Assembly (NCBI GenBank): GCA_019638285.1
Contig: JAHBUB010000019.1
Coordinates: 1 to 58,484 of the forward strand
Direction: 5' to 3'
Source of the DNA: Cyclobacteriaceae bacterium
GTDB taxonomy: Bacteria > Bacteroidota > Bacteroidia > Cytophagales > Cyclobacteriaceae
DNA: 58,484 bases
Made by a program: the position numbers and the translations under genes. Shown here piece by piece: positions 50,737 to 58,484 of the stretch (positions within the stretch are counted from its first letter, which is position 1; every line of letters starts with the position of its first letter). The notes beneath the pieces were generated by a model, which searched no databases, was not told the origin of the DNA, and was given only the letters and a program-made list of their open reading frames with translations.

Positions 50737-51486
50737 ATGCGTTATATACTAATAGTGCTTTTGTTGATGAGTCAACTTGTTTCTGCCCAATCAAAAAAAG
50801 AACTAAAAGCTGAAGTAATTAAGCTAAAAGCTGAGGTAGAGAATCTTAGCACGGAGCTTGATGGCTTCAAAAACCCACCTAAAACTGAGTTGAGTAATGA
50901 GCACCTAAAAGCCAGTTACGGATTAGGGATATTAATGGGTTCAAACCTTAAAAAGCAAGGATCAGATTCCCTGATCGTTGAGGTTCTTAATGAAGGCATG
51001 CGCGATGCATTGAAGGATTTACCCAAACAAATGAATGAGGAAGAGGCGATGGCAATCGTACAACCGTATATGAACCGGGCCATGGAAAGGGAAATAGAAG
51101 CATTGAAAAAAGAAGGCGTTGATTTTCTTGCTGCCAACAAAACCAAAGAAGGTGTAAAGGTGACTGAGAGTGGATTGCAATACAGGGTCCTTTCTGCAGG
51201 AACTGGGAAAATGCCCACTGCTGCAAGCAACGTAACGGTGCATTATACTGGCAAACTCATTGACGGTACTGTCTTCGATAGCTCTGTAGAAAGAGGAGAG
51301 CCAGCCACTTTTGGCGTAAGCCAGGTAATAAGCGGATGGACGGAAGCACTACAGCTCATGCATGTGGGTGATAAATGGGAGCTTTACATTCCCTACGAAT
51401 TGGGTTATGGAGATCGCGGTGCCGGTGCACAAATACCTCCTTTCTCTACACTTATATTCGAGGTCGAGTTGATTTCAGTAAACTAG
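50737..51486 (+). CDS. FKBP-type peptidyl-prolyl cis-trans isomerase, exported
   Basis: A 249-residue folding catalyst. A signal peptide (Ile-Leu-Ile-Val-Leu-Leu-Leu-Met-Ser-Gln-Leu-Val-Ser-Ala-Gln) precedes a short coiled coil (Leu-Lys-Ala-Glu-Val-Glu-Asn-Leu), then the FKBP_N dimerisation helices and the C-terminal FKBP domain (Val-His-Tyr-Thr-Gly-Lys-Leu, Val-Phe-Asp-Ser-Ser, Gly-Trp-Thr-Glu-Ala-Leu, Ile-Pro-Pro-Phe-Ser-Thr-Leu-Ile-Phe-Glu-Val-Glu-Leu). The frame is open further upstream into the rhomboid gene, but the ATG 50737 gives the signal peptide. Periplasmic, FkpA/Mip type. Confidence 0.93.
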   Translation: MRYILIVLLLMSQLVSAQSKKELKAEVIKLKAEVENLSTELDGFKNPPKTELSNEHLKASYGLGILMGSNLKKQGSDSLIVEVLNEGMRDALKDLPKQMNEEEAMAIVQPYMNRAMEREIEALKKEGVDFLAANKTKEGVKVTESGLQYRVLSAGTGKMPTAASNVTVHYTGKLIDGTVFDSSVERGEPATFGVSQVISGWTEALQLMHVGDKWELYIPYELGYGDRGAGAQIPPFSTLIFEVELISVN

Positions 51487-52566
51487 TCAATACTTAACTT
51501 TAATTCTTGTCCCAGGTAATGGCATTATAAAATAATCCTTGGGCTTGTCTAATCGATCCACACGTTTGCGTACTTTCTTAGGATTAGTACTACGCACCAG
51601 TCTTTGATCGTGGAATGAATTTGGTGTACGGAAAAAATCTTCCCAATGCACAAACATTAATTTTTCAGGCTGAATAAAATCGATCAGCTTGTTAGGGTAT
51701 TGATCTACATGAGTAGCAGAGGCATAACATACTATCGCTAAATCCACTCCTTTCTTACTTAATTCTTCTGAAGGTGGAAATCCGAATGGGTGCTGACTGG
51801 CAGAAGTTTGTAAGAATACACGAAGCGTATCTGATCCGAGAAAGTCTATCAAGAAGGAAAAAGTTTCACCTGCAGACCACTTAAAAGCTTTTGTTTTGCT
51901 GTTGGAATAAATTAAATGCTCTTCAAAATATCGCTCATCCAGCGGCTTATTCATAAATAATTTTCTTTTAATTTGAGGTGCATGATTGGATAAAATCGGA
52001 AGAACGCGAATGTTGGACGTCACTGGAATCCATTCATACTTTTGATCTTTCGTTGTTGGATCATATATCTGCTCTTTAGTGAGAGAAGCTAATCTTACTC
52101 CGTCTTCCTTAAAGTTCTGCAAGATCTCAGGTAGGTAGGTGTTGCCATATACCACCTTCATGTTTTTGAAATAATGACTTTCCAAAAGTAAAGGAAGATC
52201 CATCGCGTGATCATAATGAGTATGTGAGACCAGTCCTGCTCTTACTACAGAGGGAGAAATAAAATACTCAAGAGTATTTTTCCACGTATTATAAAGGGAT
52301 GGGTTGGTCTTTACTTTACCAAGGAGCTTTAGCAATTTCTGATTAGAGAAAAACGGATCTGTAATAATAGCCTCTCCATTTTTCTCCAGCACGAGGTTAC
52401 CAGTCCCCATGTATACAATATTCAGTTCGTCTTTCGAATCAGGGCGGACAGAAAGCACAGTCTCACTTTTTTTAGGAATTATTTCTGGATAGAACCTGGA
52501 AATAGAGTGGGTGCAACTGCTCAGTATTGAAACAAATGACAGAAGTAAAATATATCTCAGTAACAT
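51487..52566 (-). CDS. MBL-fold metallohydrolase lipoprotein
   Basis: A 359-residue exported protein. Lipobox Ser-Ile-Leu-Ser-Ser-Cys (Cys about residue 18). The metal-binding motif His-Thr-His-Tyr-Asp-His near residue 120 is the metallo-beta-lactamase HxHxDH, and Asp-Pro-Phe-Phe-Ser and Ser-Asn-His-Ala-Pro add further ligand positions. The arrangement resembles UlaG/NAPE-PLD-like enzymes, so an ester or phosphodiester substrate is likely. The ATG 52566 is preferred to an upstream codon. Its stop directly abuts the convergent FKBP stop. Confidence 0.85.
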   Translation of the reverse strand: MLLRYILLLSFVSILSSCTHSISRFYPEIIPKKSETVLSVRPDSKDELNIVYMGTGNLVLEKNGEAIITDPFFSNQKLLKLLGKVKTNPSLYNTWKNTLEYFISPSVVRAGLVSHTHYDHAMDLPLLLESHYFKNMKVVYGNTYLPEILQNFKEDGVRLASLTKEQIYDPTTKDQKYEWIPVTSNIRVLPILSNHAPQIKRKLFMNKPLDERYFEEHLIYSNSKTKAFKWSAGETFSFLIDFLGSDTLRVFLQTSASQHPFGFPPSEELSKKGVDLAIVCYASATHVDQYPNKLIDFIQPEKLMFVHWEDFFRTPNSFHDQRLVRSTNPKKVRKRVDRLDKPKDYFIMPLPGTRIKVKY

Positions 52567-52667
52567 TAGATAAATATATAAAAAAGGAGGCCGCGACTCA
52601 ACCATTTTCAATAGCTCCGTTGGTATGATAATTTCTTAATTTCGCACTTCACCTTACTCAATGCATA

Positions 52668-55151
52668 TTGTCCTTCGATCCGTTTCATATCGATTTACCC
52701 ATTACAGAAGTAATCAATGATGTTAAAAGCAATTTAAAATCAGGAAATACGCTCATCGTGAATGCGCCTCCTGGTGCTGGTAAGAGCACATTGCTCCCCC
52801 TGGCCTTATTGGAAGAGCCGTGGCTACAGCATAGTAAAATTTTAATGCTAGAGCCTCGAAGGCTTGCTGCCCGATCGATTGCTACAAGAATGGCTTCTTT
52901 ACTGGAGGAAGAAGTAGGAGAAAGTGTTGGTTACCGCATTCGTTTTGAAAACAAGATCGGTAAACAAACAAAGATTGAGGTACTTACGGAAGGTATTCTC
53001 ACCAGAATGCTTCAAAGCGACAATTCATTAGAAGGTGTCGGACTCGTCATTTTTGATGAATTTCATGAACGCAGTATTCACGCGGATGTAGCGCTGGCGC
53101 TTTGTAGGGAAGCCCAACAAGTATTACGTCCGGATCTCCGCATCATGATCATGTCTGCTACGCTGGACATGCCTCAACTTACTGATTTGTTAAAGGCTCC
53201 TGCGGTGGTTAGCCAGGGAAGGCAATATCCGGTGGAAATCAATTACGGAAACGGAGTAGACATGTTCTTAATTCCCGAACTGATGGCCCGAGCCATTTTG
53301 AAAGCCAGTAAAGAAAAAGAGGGAGATATTCTTGCCTTCTTTCCCGGAGAAGGAGAGATAAGAAAATGTGAGGAGTTATTAAAAAAAGAGTTGAAAGATT
53401 TTTCCATCCATCCATTGTTCGGTCAGTTGCCCTTTCATATGCAACAAGCTGCTATTATGCCAAATAAATATGGTAAGCGAAAAGTGGTGCTGGCTACTTC
53501 TATTGCTGAAACAAGTTTGACCATTGAAGGTATCACTACGGTTGTCGATTGTGGTTATGGACGCACCTCTAAATTTGACCCCAACTCGGCATTATCGCGA
53601 TTAGAAACAGTAATGATTTCGAAAGATGCTGCTGACCAAAGGGCAGGGAGAGCGGGCAGGCTGGGGCCCGGCACTTGTTATCGGTTATGGACAAAAGCCA
53701 CCCAAGCACAACTGGCAGATCATCGTTCACCTGAAATACTCGAAACAGATCTATCCTCCCTTGTACTTGATATGGCGCAATGGGGAATCATTGACATCAA
53801 TCAACTCACTTGGCTAACACCTCCTCCTAAAGGCACGGTAGCGCAAGCCTCTGAATTATTGCATGAATTGAATGCACTCGAGAATGGAAGAATCACAGCA
53901 CATGGGAAAAAAATTCATGCACTTCCCTGTCACCCGCGCATTGCACACATGCTGGTATTGGCTGACGAAAATGATACCCTTGAATTAGCCACCGACATTG
54001 CAGCTATTTTGGAAGAACGCGATCCACTGCCTCGTGAATCAGGAATTGACATTAACTTACGTATTGAAGCATTAAGACGATATAGGAAAGAAGACAGTAC
54101 TGGAAAAAAATTTAGTAGAATTGAAAAGGTGGCAGCATCCTATCGCAAACTTTTTGACGCTGAGCCGGACAATGGGACCTTCGATCCATTCGAGACAGGA
54201 GTATTGCTCGCCTATGCTTATCCAGAGCGCATTGCTTGTGCCCGACCCGGTAACAACGCACAGTTTCAAATGGCCAATGGGAAACTAGCTATGGCCGGCC
54301 ACCGTGATGACTTGGCGCATGAAGCCTGGCTTGCCGTTGCTCATGTCAACGCACGAGATGGAATGGGGAAGATATTTATGGCCGCTCCATTAAATCCGAA
54401 GGATCTTGCCCCCCTTGTACGTGAAAAAGAAGTAATTATCTGGGATACTCGAAAGGGTGGATTGATAGCTACGAAAGACTTGCGTATTGGTAGCATCGTG
54501 TTACAATCGAAACCCCTCCCCTCACCCGACCCAAAGCATTTATCAAAAGCCATCTCAGATGCCATAAAACAGGAGGGAGAAAGATTACTTTCATTTAATG
54601 AAGACGTGGAGCAATGGCAAAACCGTGTATTGAGTTTACGCAAATGGAATCCTGAAGAAGGATGGCCAGAGGTGAGTACGCACACCCTATTAATTACCAA
54701 CGAAGAATGGCTTGGCCCTTACCTTAATGCAGTAAAGAAACCTGATGATCTTAAAAAAATTGATCTGGTATCAGTTTTGAACAATAGCCTCGACTGGGAA
54801 AAACAAAAAATGCTTAATCAATTGGCTCCCGCATCCATCGAAGTGCCCAGTGGATCAACTATCAAAATCATTTATCCTTCGCCTGGTGACTCTCCTGTGG
54901 TGTCGGTCAGATTACAAGAAGTATTTGGGATGGTAGACACACCTAAAGTAAACAATGGAAAAAATAATTGTGTACTTCATCTCCTCTCCCCAGGTTACAA
55001 ACCTGTTCAGATTACTTCTGATCTTAAAAGCTTTTGGAATACTGCCTATTTTGAAGTAAGGAAAGACCTAAAACGAAGATATCCAAAACACAGTTGGCCA
55101 GACGATCCGTGGACTGCTGAGGCGGTGAGAGGGGTAAAGAAAAAGAAATAA
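52668..55151 (+). CDS. hrpB: ATP-dependent helicase HrpB
   Basis: An 827-residue DEAH/RHA-type helicase. Motif I is Pro-Pro-Gly-Ala-Gly-Lys-Ser-Thr (about residue 38), motif II Asp-Glu-Phe-His-Glu-Arg, motif III Ser-Ala-Thr-Leu, motif VI Gln-Arg-Ala-Gly-Arg-Ala-Gly-Arg. The C-terminal HrpB domain includes Leu-Glu-Glu-Arg-Asp-Pro-Leu and Asp-Asp-Pro-Trp-Thr-Ala at the end. Start is TTG 52668; an ATG 7 bases upstream is in another frame. HrpB is conserved but its substrate in bacteria is not well defined. Confidence 0.93.
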   Translation: MSFDPFHIDLPITEVINDVKSNLKSGNTLIVNAPPGAGKSTLLPLALLEEPWLQHSKILMLEPRRLAARSIATRMASLLEEEVGESVGYRIRFENKIGKQTKIEVLTEGILTRMLQSDNSLEGVGLVIFDEFHERSIHADVALALCREAQQVLRPDLRIMIMSATLDMPQLTDLLKAPAVVSQGRQYPVEINYGNGVDMFLIPELMARAILKASKEKEGDILAFFPGEGEIRKCEELLKKELKDFSIHPLFGQLPFHMQQAAIMPNKYGKRKVVLATSIAETSLTIEGITTVVDCGYGRTSKFDPNSALSRLETVMISKDAADQRAGRAGRLGPGTCYRLWTKATQAQLADHRSPEILETDLSSLVLDMAQWGIIDINQLTWLTPPPKGTVAQASELLHELNALENGRITAHGKKIHALPCHPRIAHMLVLADENDTLELATDIAAILEERDPLPRESGIDINLRIEALRRYRKEDSTGKKFSRIEKVAASYRKLFDAEPDNGTFDPFETGVLLAYAYPERIACARPGNNAQFQMANGKLAMAGHRDDLAHEAWLAVAHVNARDGMGKIFMAAPLNPKDLAPLVREKEVIIWDTRKGGLIATKDLRIGSIVLQSKPLPSPDPKHLSKAISDAIKQEGERLLSFNEDVEQWQNRVLSLRKWNPEEGWPEVSTHTLLITNEEWLGPYLNAVKKPDDLKKIDLVSVLNNSLDWEKQKMLNQLAPASIEVPSGSTIKIIYPSPGDSPVVSVRLQEVFGMVDTPKVNNGKNNCVLHLLSPGYKPVQITSDLKSFWNTAYFEVRKDLKRRYPKHSWPDDPWTAEAVRGVKKKK

Positions 55152-55181
55152 CAATTCGGGCTACGCACATAGCCCGAATTG
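55152..55181. terminator. Bidirectional hairpin terminator
   Basis: A perfect 12-bp stem CAATTCGGGCTA / TAGCCCGAATTG with loop CGCACA, directly between the convergent hrpB (ends 55151) and DUF6232 (ends 55190) genes. Confidence 0.8.
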
Positions 55182-55189
55182 AAACCACC

Positions 55190-55693
55190 TTACTTGTTTC
55201 CGATGGTTTTAGTTAGTTCTCTTTTTACTTTTATTCTCCTGCTGTACGGATATACTTGATTGAATGCTTTATTCAAAGCATCCACAACCTGTGAAATATA
55301 TTCTTTGCGAGGACTAACCACTGCGTCCTTGTCCCCTTCAGCGGTTGAAATTCTGACAGCATATCGCTCACGCAAAACTACCAGCAAAAGAATAGCAATT
55401 ACGGAGAGAAGGCCTCCACCCCAAATGGCTATGAGGTTTGCGCCATAATGACCTCCATCATTAAAAGATTGATACATTCCATCCGGATTAGGGAAAGTAT
55501 TCATAAAGCCACCTATCATTAATAGAATTGATAAGACCAATAAAATTAAACTTGGCAATCGCTCCGGCTTCAATACAGAAAAGCCAAATTTAGTGATACC
55601 ATTTAGTCTGTACCTCATTTTACCAACTTCAAAAATAGAATCGGTAATTGTCACGCCTCTGCCATTCGTGTAGATTACATTATCCTCAGTCAT
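55190..55693 (-). CDS. DUF6232 family membrane protein
   Basis: A 167-residue protein. The N-terminal strands Val-Ile-Tyr-Thr-Asn-Gly-Arg-Gly-Val-Thr-Ile-Thr, followed by Tyr-Arg-Leu-Asn-Gly-Ile-Thr, match the DUF6232 family (a PH-like domain). Two helices at about 48-66 and 90-110 come next, then a soluble C-terminal part. Function unknown; probably monocistronic. Confidence 0.75.
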   Translation of the reverse strand: MTEDNVIYTNGRGVTITDSIFEVGKMRYRLNGITKFGFSVLKPERLPSLILLVLSILLMIGGFMNTFPNPDGMYQSFNDGGHYGANLIAIWGGGLLSVIAILLLVVLRERYAVRISTAEGDKDAVVSPRKEYISQVVDALNKAFNQVYPYSRRIKVKRELTKTIGNK

Positions 55694-55838
55694 AACTATT
55701 CATTTTAAATTTTGAAACACTCACTTTATAAGTCAGTATTGCAAATGAACGGCCATGTCTAATTCTTCGTGAAATACGAATTTTACCTAAAAAGCATGTG
55801 AATTCTTTTCTACACTATTCCCCAGTATGGGATAAAAA

Positions 55839-56783
55839 TCATCTGGATTCTACCTCTTCCAAAAACTCTTTCAATGATTTCATGTAGTCCTCTGGATTGT
55901 CGCGTGTTTTGGCATGACCCGCATTGGGAACAATCGCTACTTTTGAGCCAGGTACAAGCGTTTGATAGTAATAAAGTGTCTCTGGAAGCACCTCATCATA
56001 TTCACCCCCAATAAAAAGTGTGGGGGTTGTAATTTTATGAAGGTCCGGTACCCTGTCAAAATCACGTAGCGTACCCGTGGCATTAAATTCTGTGGGTCCC
56101 CACATGTAATTGTATATCGCACGATTGGAGGTGGGAACCCCTTCGCATTCTGGTGCTGGTGTCCGGGGGCCCTTCTTTCTTGAACCAAAGTTGATATTAA
56201 AAGTATCCGTAGCTGCCAGATAGGCTGGCGCAGTATATTCACCCAATGTCTCATATTTATTAATGGTATCCTGAACGGGTTGTGACAACCTAGAGATCAA
56301 CACTTTTGAATCCTTCATCCATTGGGGAGTACCAATGAGTGGCCCTGAAAAAATAACGGAAGCTATGGCATCGGTATTTTTAGTCATCATATATTCGACT
56401 GCAATAGAACCTCCCCATGAGCCCCCCAATAAGTGAAAGCTTTTCAAATTTAATTCCTTCCGCAGTGCCTCCACTTGCTCAACAAAATATGGCACTTTCC
56501 ATAGACTGGTGTCATTGGGGTGATCAGACATTCCTGATTCCAGCTGGTCGAAAAATATAATCGGTCTGTCATTGGCCAGTGCCTGATAGGCCTCTATCGA
56601 TCCACAACTTCTGCCTCCCGGTCCACCATGCATTACCATCAAAGGTTTGCCAGGCCCTTCACCTATTACCTTGTACCAAATCCTTCCTCCAGTGACTTGC
56701 ACATAACCTTCCTGAGGTTTTAAGGGTTGGTCACAACCGAACAACAAGGCTGCACTTAGAACAAAAACAAAAATGGATTTCAT
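55839..56783 (-). CDS. Proline-iminopeptidase-like S33 hydrolase, lipoprotein
   Basis: A 314-residue alpha/beta hydrolase. Lipobox Ala-Leu-Leu-Phe-Gly-Cys (Cys about 17). His-Gly-Gly-Pro-Gly-Gly forms the oxyanion region, Phe-Phe-Asp-Gln is typical of S33, and the nucleophile elbow is Gly-Gly-Ser-Trp-Gly-Gly. Asp in Gly-Glu-Tyr-Asp-Glu and His in Asn-Ala-Gly-His-Ala-Lys complete the triad. Family members remove N-terminal proline or hydrolyse small peptides or amides. It is encoded 38 bases downstream of the pirin gene on the same strand, so may be co-transcribed. Confidence 0.87.
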   Translation of the reverse strand: MKSIFVFVLSAALLFGCDQPLKPQEGYVQVTGGRIWYKVIGEGPGKPLMVMHGGPGGRSCGSIEAYQALANDRPIIFFDQLESGMSDHPNDTSLWKVPYFVEQVEALRKELNLKSFHLLGGSWGGSIAVEYMMTKNTDAIASVIFSGPLIGTPQWMKDSKVLISRLSQPVQDTINKYETLGEYTAPAYLAATDTFNINFGSRKKGPRTPAPECEGVPTSNRAIYNYMWGPTEFNATGTLRDFDRVPDLHKITTPTLFIGGEYDEVLPETLYYYQTLVPGSKVAIVPNAGHAKTRDNPEDYMKSLKEFLEEVESR

Positions 56784-56821
56784 TATGAATTGATTATTCC
56801 ATAAATATAAATAGTTTATGG

Positions 56822-57835
56822 CTATTTCAACTCTTCTGTACCATCGGCATGTATGGCGAATCTGCCGCGCTCACGAGGATGAACATGATCATGGCTTCCC
56901 CATGGCCATCCACCAAACTCGGTCTGCTGATACTCTTGCATGGCTTCCTGAATCTCAGGTTGCGTGTTCATTACGAATGGTCCGTATTGAGCCACCGGCT
57001 CGCCAATTGGCTTTCCCTGTAAAAGTAAAATGGAAGCAGGCCTTGCCCCATTTTCAATTTCAATTTCATCATCAGGTTTCACAACTACAGAATGATAGTT
57101 AGTAACACTTTGACCATCCATACGGATGTTTTCGCCCTCGTACAGATAAAGTGTTCTATTAATGCCTGCACTTGCTTTTGGCAATTTAAACGAGGCGCCT
57201 TCCTCCATTTTTAAAATCCAGATGGCGACTTCATTGGTTTTGTCATTAGCCCATGAATTCGGAGCTGGCTCAGGTGCCTTTACCGATCCTAAGTGCCCGG
57301 CAATAATTTTGACTGATGTTTTCTTTCCCTTCTCATCCACTACTTTGTGCTGAGGTATGCTTTCATCCCATAACATAGCAAAATGAGGCTCCACCAGTTT
57401 GTTCTTTTTGGGCAAATTCAACCAAATTTGAAAAAGTTCAAGGGGATTGTCTTGCTTCCTATTAAGTAATGGAAACATTTCTGAATGCTGGACGCCCTTT
57501 CCTGCTGTCATCCATTGCACGTCCCCATTACCAAATCGACCAGCCGCGCCCAGAGAATCAGAATGATCCACCATTCCTTTGGTTACAATAGTAACTGTTT
57601 CAAAACCCCGGTGTGGATGAGCGGGAAACCCCGGCACCTTACTTCCGTGATACATCCTCCATCCATCTTTTATGGTAAAATCATTACCAATGTTTCTCCC
57701 TGCCAACGAAGCATCCGGCCCCATATGATCATTTCCTTTGGGATAAAAATCTGCATGGTGTACACAAAATAGAAAAGGGTCACTTGTTTTCCATGGAAAC
57801 TCGAGTGGCTTTATGCTAATAATTGAATTACCCAT
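56822..57835 (-). CDS. Pirin family protein
   Basis: A 337-residue bicupin. Metal ligands in the N-terminal cupin are His-Pro-His-Arg-Gly-Phe-Glu-Thr-Val-Thr and Gly-Val-Gln-His-Ser-Glu-Met, the pirin signature. A second cupin follows. Bacterial pirins are reported as quercetinase-like enzymes or stress-linked regulators; role here unknown. Longer than the usual 230-300 residues at its C-terminus. Confidence 0.9.
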   Translation of the reverse strand: MGNSIISIKPLEFPWKTSDPFLFCVHHADFYPKGNDHMGPDASLAGRNIGNDFTIKDGWRMYHGSKVPGFPAHPHRGFETVTIVTKGMVDHSDSLGAAGRFGNGDVQWMTAGKGVQHSEMFPLLNRKQDNPLELFQIWLNLPKKNKLVEPHFAMLWDESIPQHKVVDEKGKKTSVKIIAGHLGSVKAPEPAPNSWANDKTNEVAIWILKMEEGASFKLPKASAGINRTLYLYEGENIRMDGQSVTNYHSVVVKPDDEIEIENGARPASILLLQGKPIGEPVAQYGPFVMNTQPEIQEAMQEYQQTEFGGWPWGSHDHVHPRERGRFAIHADGTEELK

Positions 57836-57989
57836 ACTTGATATTTCTTAGAAATTGAACGTGTATAACAGAGAAGGCAATAAATATATTCATATCACAA
57901 TGAAACCCAGACATAGTTACACGCCACATATTCCCGTAAATAGGGCGATGGAATCTTAAACAAAGAAAATCATCTTTGAATGGTTGCAA

Positions 57990-58074
57990 GGAGGCCAAAG
58001 TGAAGTTGCAATAGAGGTGTAAAGTACTCTTCTCAACTGAGACAGTGGCTATCATCTCGGCCACCGTCCTTTTT
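57990..58074 (+). ncRNA. Possible small RNA ending in an orphan plus-strand terminator
   Basis: TCTC-AACT-GAGA (58031-58042) is followed by GAC-A-GTGGC ... GCCAC-C-GTC (58041-58068) and a T run (58070-58074). This is a plus-strand intrinsic terminator, but neighbouring genes (pirin at 57835 and the small protein ending at 58134) are on the minus strand. No plus-strand protein is visible upstream, so a short transcript from somewhere in 57840-58000 is a candidate. The 5' end is a guess. Confidence 0.3.
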
Positions 58075-58133
58075 ATTTCTCTTAGTTTGTTTGACTAACA
58101 ACCACACCTGTTAAAGTAATAATCAAATATGAT

Positions 58134-58310
58134 TCACTTTCTAATAATAATAATATAAGCTCCAATAAGAGTCATTCCCAGCGCCACCATCAGTTCGATA
58201 AATTCCCAGACTCCCCATGTCACCGTGTTGCTTACACTATAAATACAAAATACAATTCCTAAGCCAACGTACAGATAACCACGCAAATTCACTAAGTCCT
58301 TTTGACCCAT
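58134..58310 (-). CDS. Small two-helix membrane protein
   Basis: A 58-residue protein: Met-Gly-Gln-Lys-Asp-Leu, a hydrophobic helix (Gly-Tyr-Leu-Tyr-Val-Gly-Leu-Gly-Ile-Val-Phe-Cys-Ile-Tyr), a loop with Trp-Gly-Val-Trp-Glu, and a second helix (Leu-Met-Val-Ala-Leu-Gly-Met-Thr-Leu-Ile-Gly-Ala). The ending is Tyr-(Ile)4-Arg-Lys. It starts 8 bases after the stop of the next gene upstream, so the two look like an operon. Function unknown. Confidence 0.6.
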   Translation of the reverse strand: MGQKDLVNLRGYLYVGLGIVFCIYSVSNTVTWGVWEFIELMVALGMTLIGAYIIIIRK

Positions 58311-58318
58311 TTGGCAAA

Positions 58319-58484
58319 CTAGTTTAATTTTTGCTCAATTCTTTCCATCCTTTCACACAACTCCTGCAATTTGTTAAGAATAATAACATGTGTTTTTTTC
58401 GCATCGATTCCAACCGGGCTGTCATCGCTTTGAATGAGTTGTGCTATCAATTCAAAATCTTCTGGGTTCACTTTAAAATTTTCG
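58319..58484 (-). CDS. Hypothetical protein, C-terminal end (partial)
   Basis: An open frame from the right edge to the TAG at 58319-58321, about 55 residues. The text (Asn-Pro-Glu-Asp-Phe-Glu-Leu-Ile-Ala-Gln-Leu-Ile, Leu-Gln-Glu-Leu-Cys-Glu-Arg-Met-Glu-Arg-Ile-Glu-Gln-Lys-Leu-Asn) ends in an amphipathic helix likely to be a coiled coil. The start is outside the window. No family recognised. Confidence 0.5.
   Translation of the reverse strand, partial: ENFKVNPEDFELIAQLIQSDDSPVGIDAKKTHVIILNKLQELCERMERIEQKLN

Noticed and set aside
57828-58064. A 78-residue minus-strand reading frame overlapping the pirin start.
   Set aside because: Low-complexity, no domain, starts inside the orphan terminator hairpin and overlaps a well-supported gene region.
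57990-58074. tracrRNA-like tail (two hairpins and T run).
   Set aside because: No CRISPR repeats, anti-repeat or Cas gene are present; the structure is explained by a simple terminator.
58141-58156. Short AAT trinucleotide repeat.
   Set aside because: It encodes the four Ile at the C-terminal end of the second helix of a small membrane protein; too short to be a meaningful repeat.
1-58484. tRNA, rRNA and CRISPR arrays.
   Set aside because: Reading for T-arm motifs, rRNA-like conserved words and regularly spaced repeats gave none; covariance searches could not be run.

Overview
The window reads as the chromosome of a Bacteroidota bacterium, most likely of the order Cytophagales. The signs are AT-rich coding sequence, few Shine-Dalgarno sites, promoter-like TAnnTTTG boxes upstream of several genes, many lipoproteins with a Cys lipobox, and family content typical of that group (PHP-type CpsB phosphatase, DUF368 lipid carrier transporter next to aroE, DUF3127, DUF6232, a phosphosulfolactate synthase homologue). 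No rRNA, tRNA or CRISPR was seen.

Layout. 1-7.5 kb: the end of a capsule or exopolysaccharide export cluster (Wza-type lipoprotein end, Wzc-type tyrosine autokinase, CpsB-type phosphatase), then an epimerase, a TPR protein, a ComA homologue, a DUF368 polyprenyl-phosphate transporter and aroE. 8.2-10.25 kb: uvrB, carrying four single-A losses relative to its expected reading frame. 10.3-16.5 kb: a small beta-barrel protein and, on the minus strand, a complete tripartite RND efflux operon (TolC, adaptor, pump). 17-30.3 kb: metabolic and housekeeping genes (Mn-type SOD, EamA transporter, DHCW cupin, PLP decarboxylase, PaiB-like, ilvE, GNAT, Gre-like, DUF3127, tadA, aspS, serine hydrolase, TPR lipoprotein, bestrophin-like channel). 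30.4-43.8 kb: an accessory-looking, all-plus-strand stretch of unrelated genes (a trans-3-hydroxyproline dehydratase-type enzyme, VOC protein, hydrolase, Kef-like antiporter, flavin reductase, a large PLP enzyme, an orphan PqqD-like RRE protein, an HExxH membrane protein, a STAS-like protein, a beta-propeller lipoprotein). Its intergenic gaps are filled with degenerate repeats. 43.8-58.5 kb: ordinary mixed-strand genes (M13 peptidase, methyltransferase, LTA-synthase-type protein split by an in-frame stop, rhomboid, FKBP, MBL-fold lipoprotein, HrpB, DUF6232, S33 peptidase, pirin, two small proteins).

The most notable signal is the repeat-rich 31.4-43.8 kb stretch. It holds a 69-base remnant of a REP-associated (IS200-like) transposase next to REP-like hairpins. 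It also holds two copies of a ~190-bp two-hairpin element with identical internal spacing. A recurrent promoter-proximal module occurs upstream of at least six genes and in one case supplies the start codon. Two 127-bp direct repeats flank a single lipoprotein gene, and their hairpin shows a compensatory base-pair change. Together these look like a decayed REP/RAYT or MITE-like system that has spread regulatory DNA between acquired genes. This is an inference from sequence read by eye; no searches could be run.
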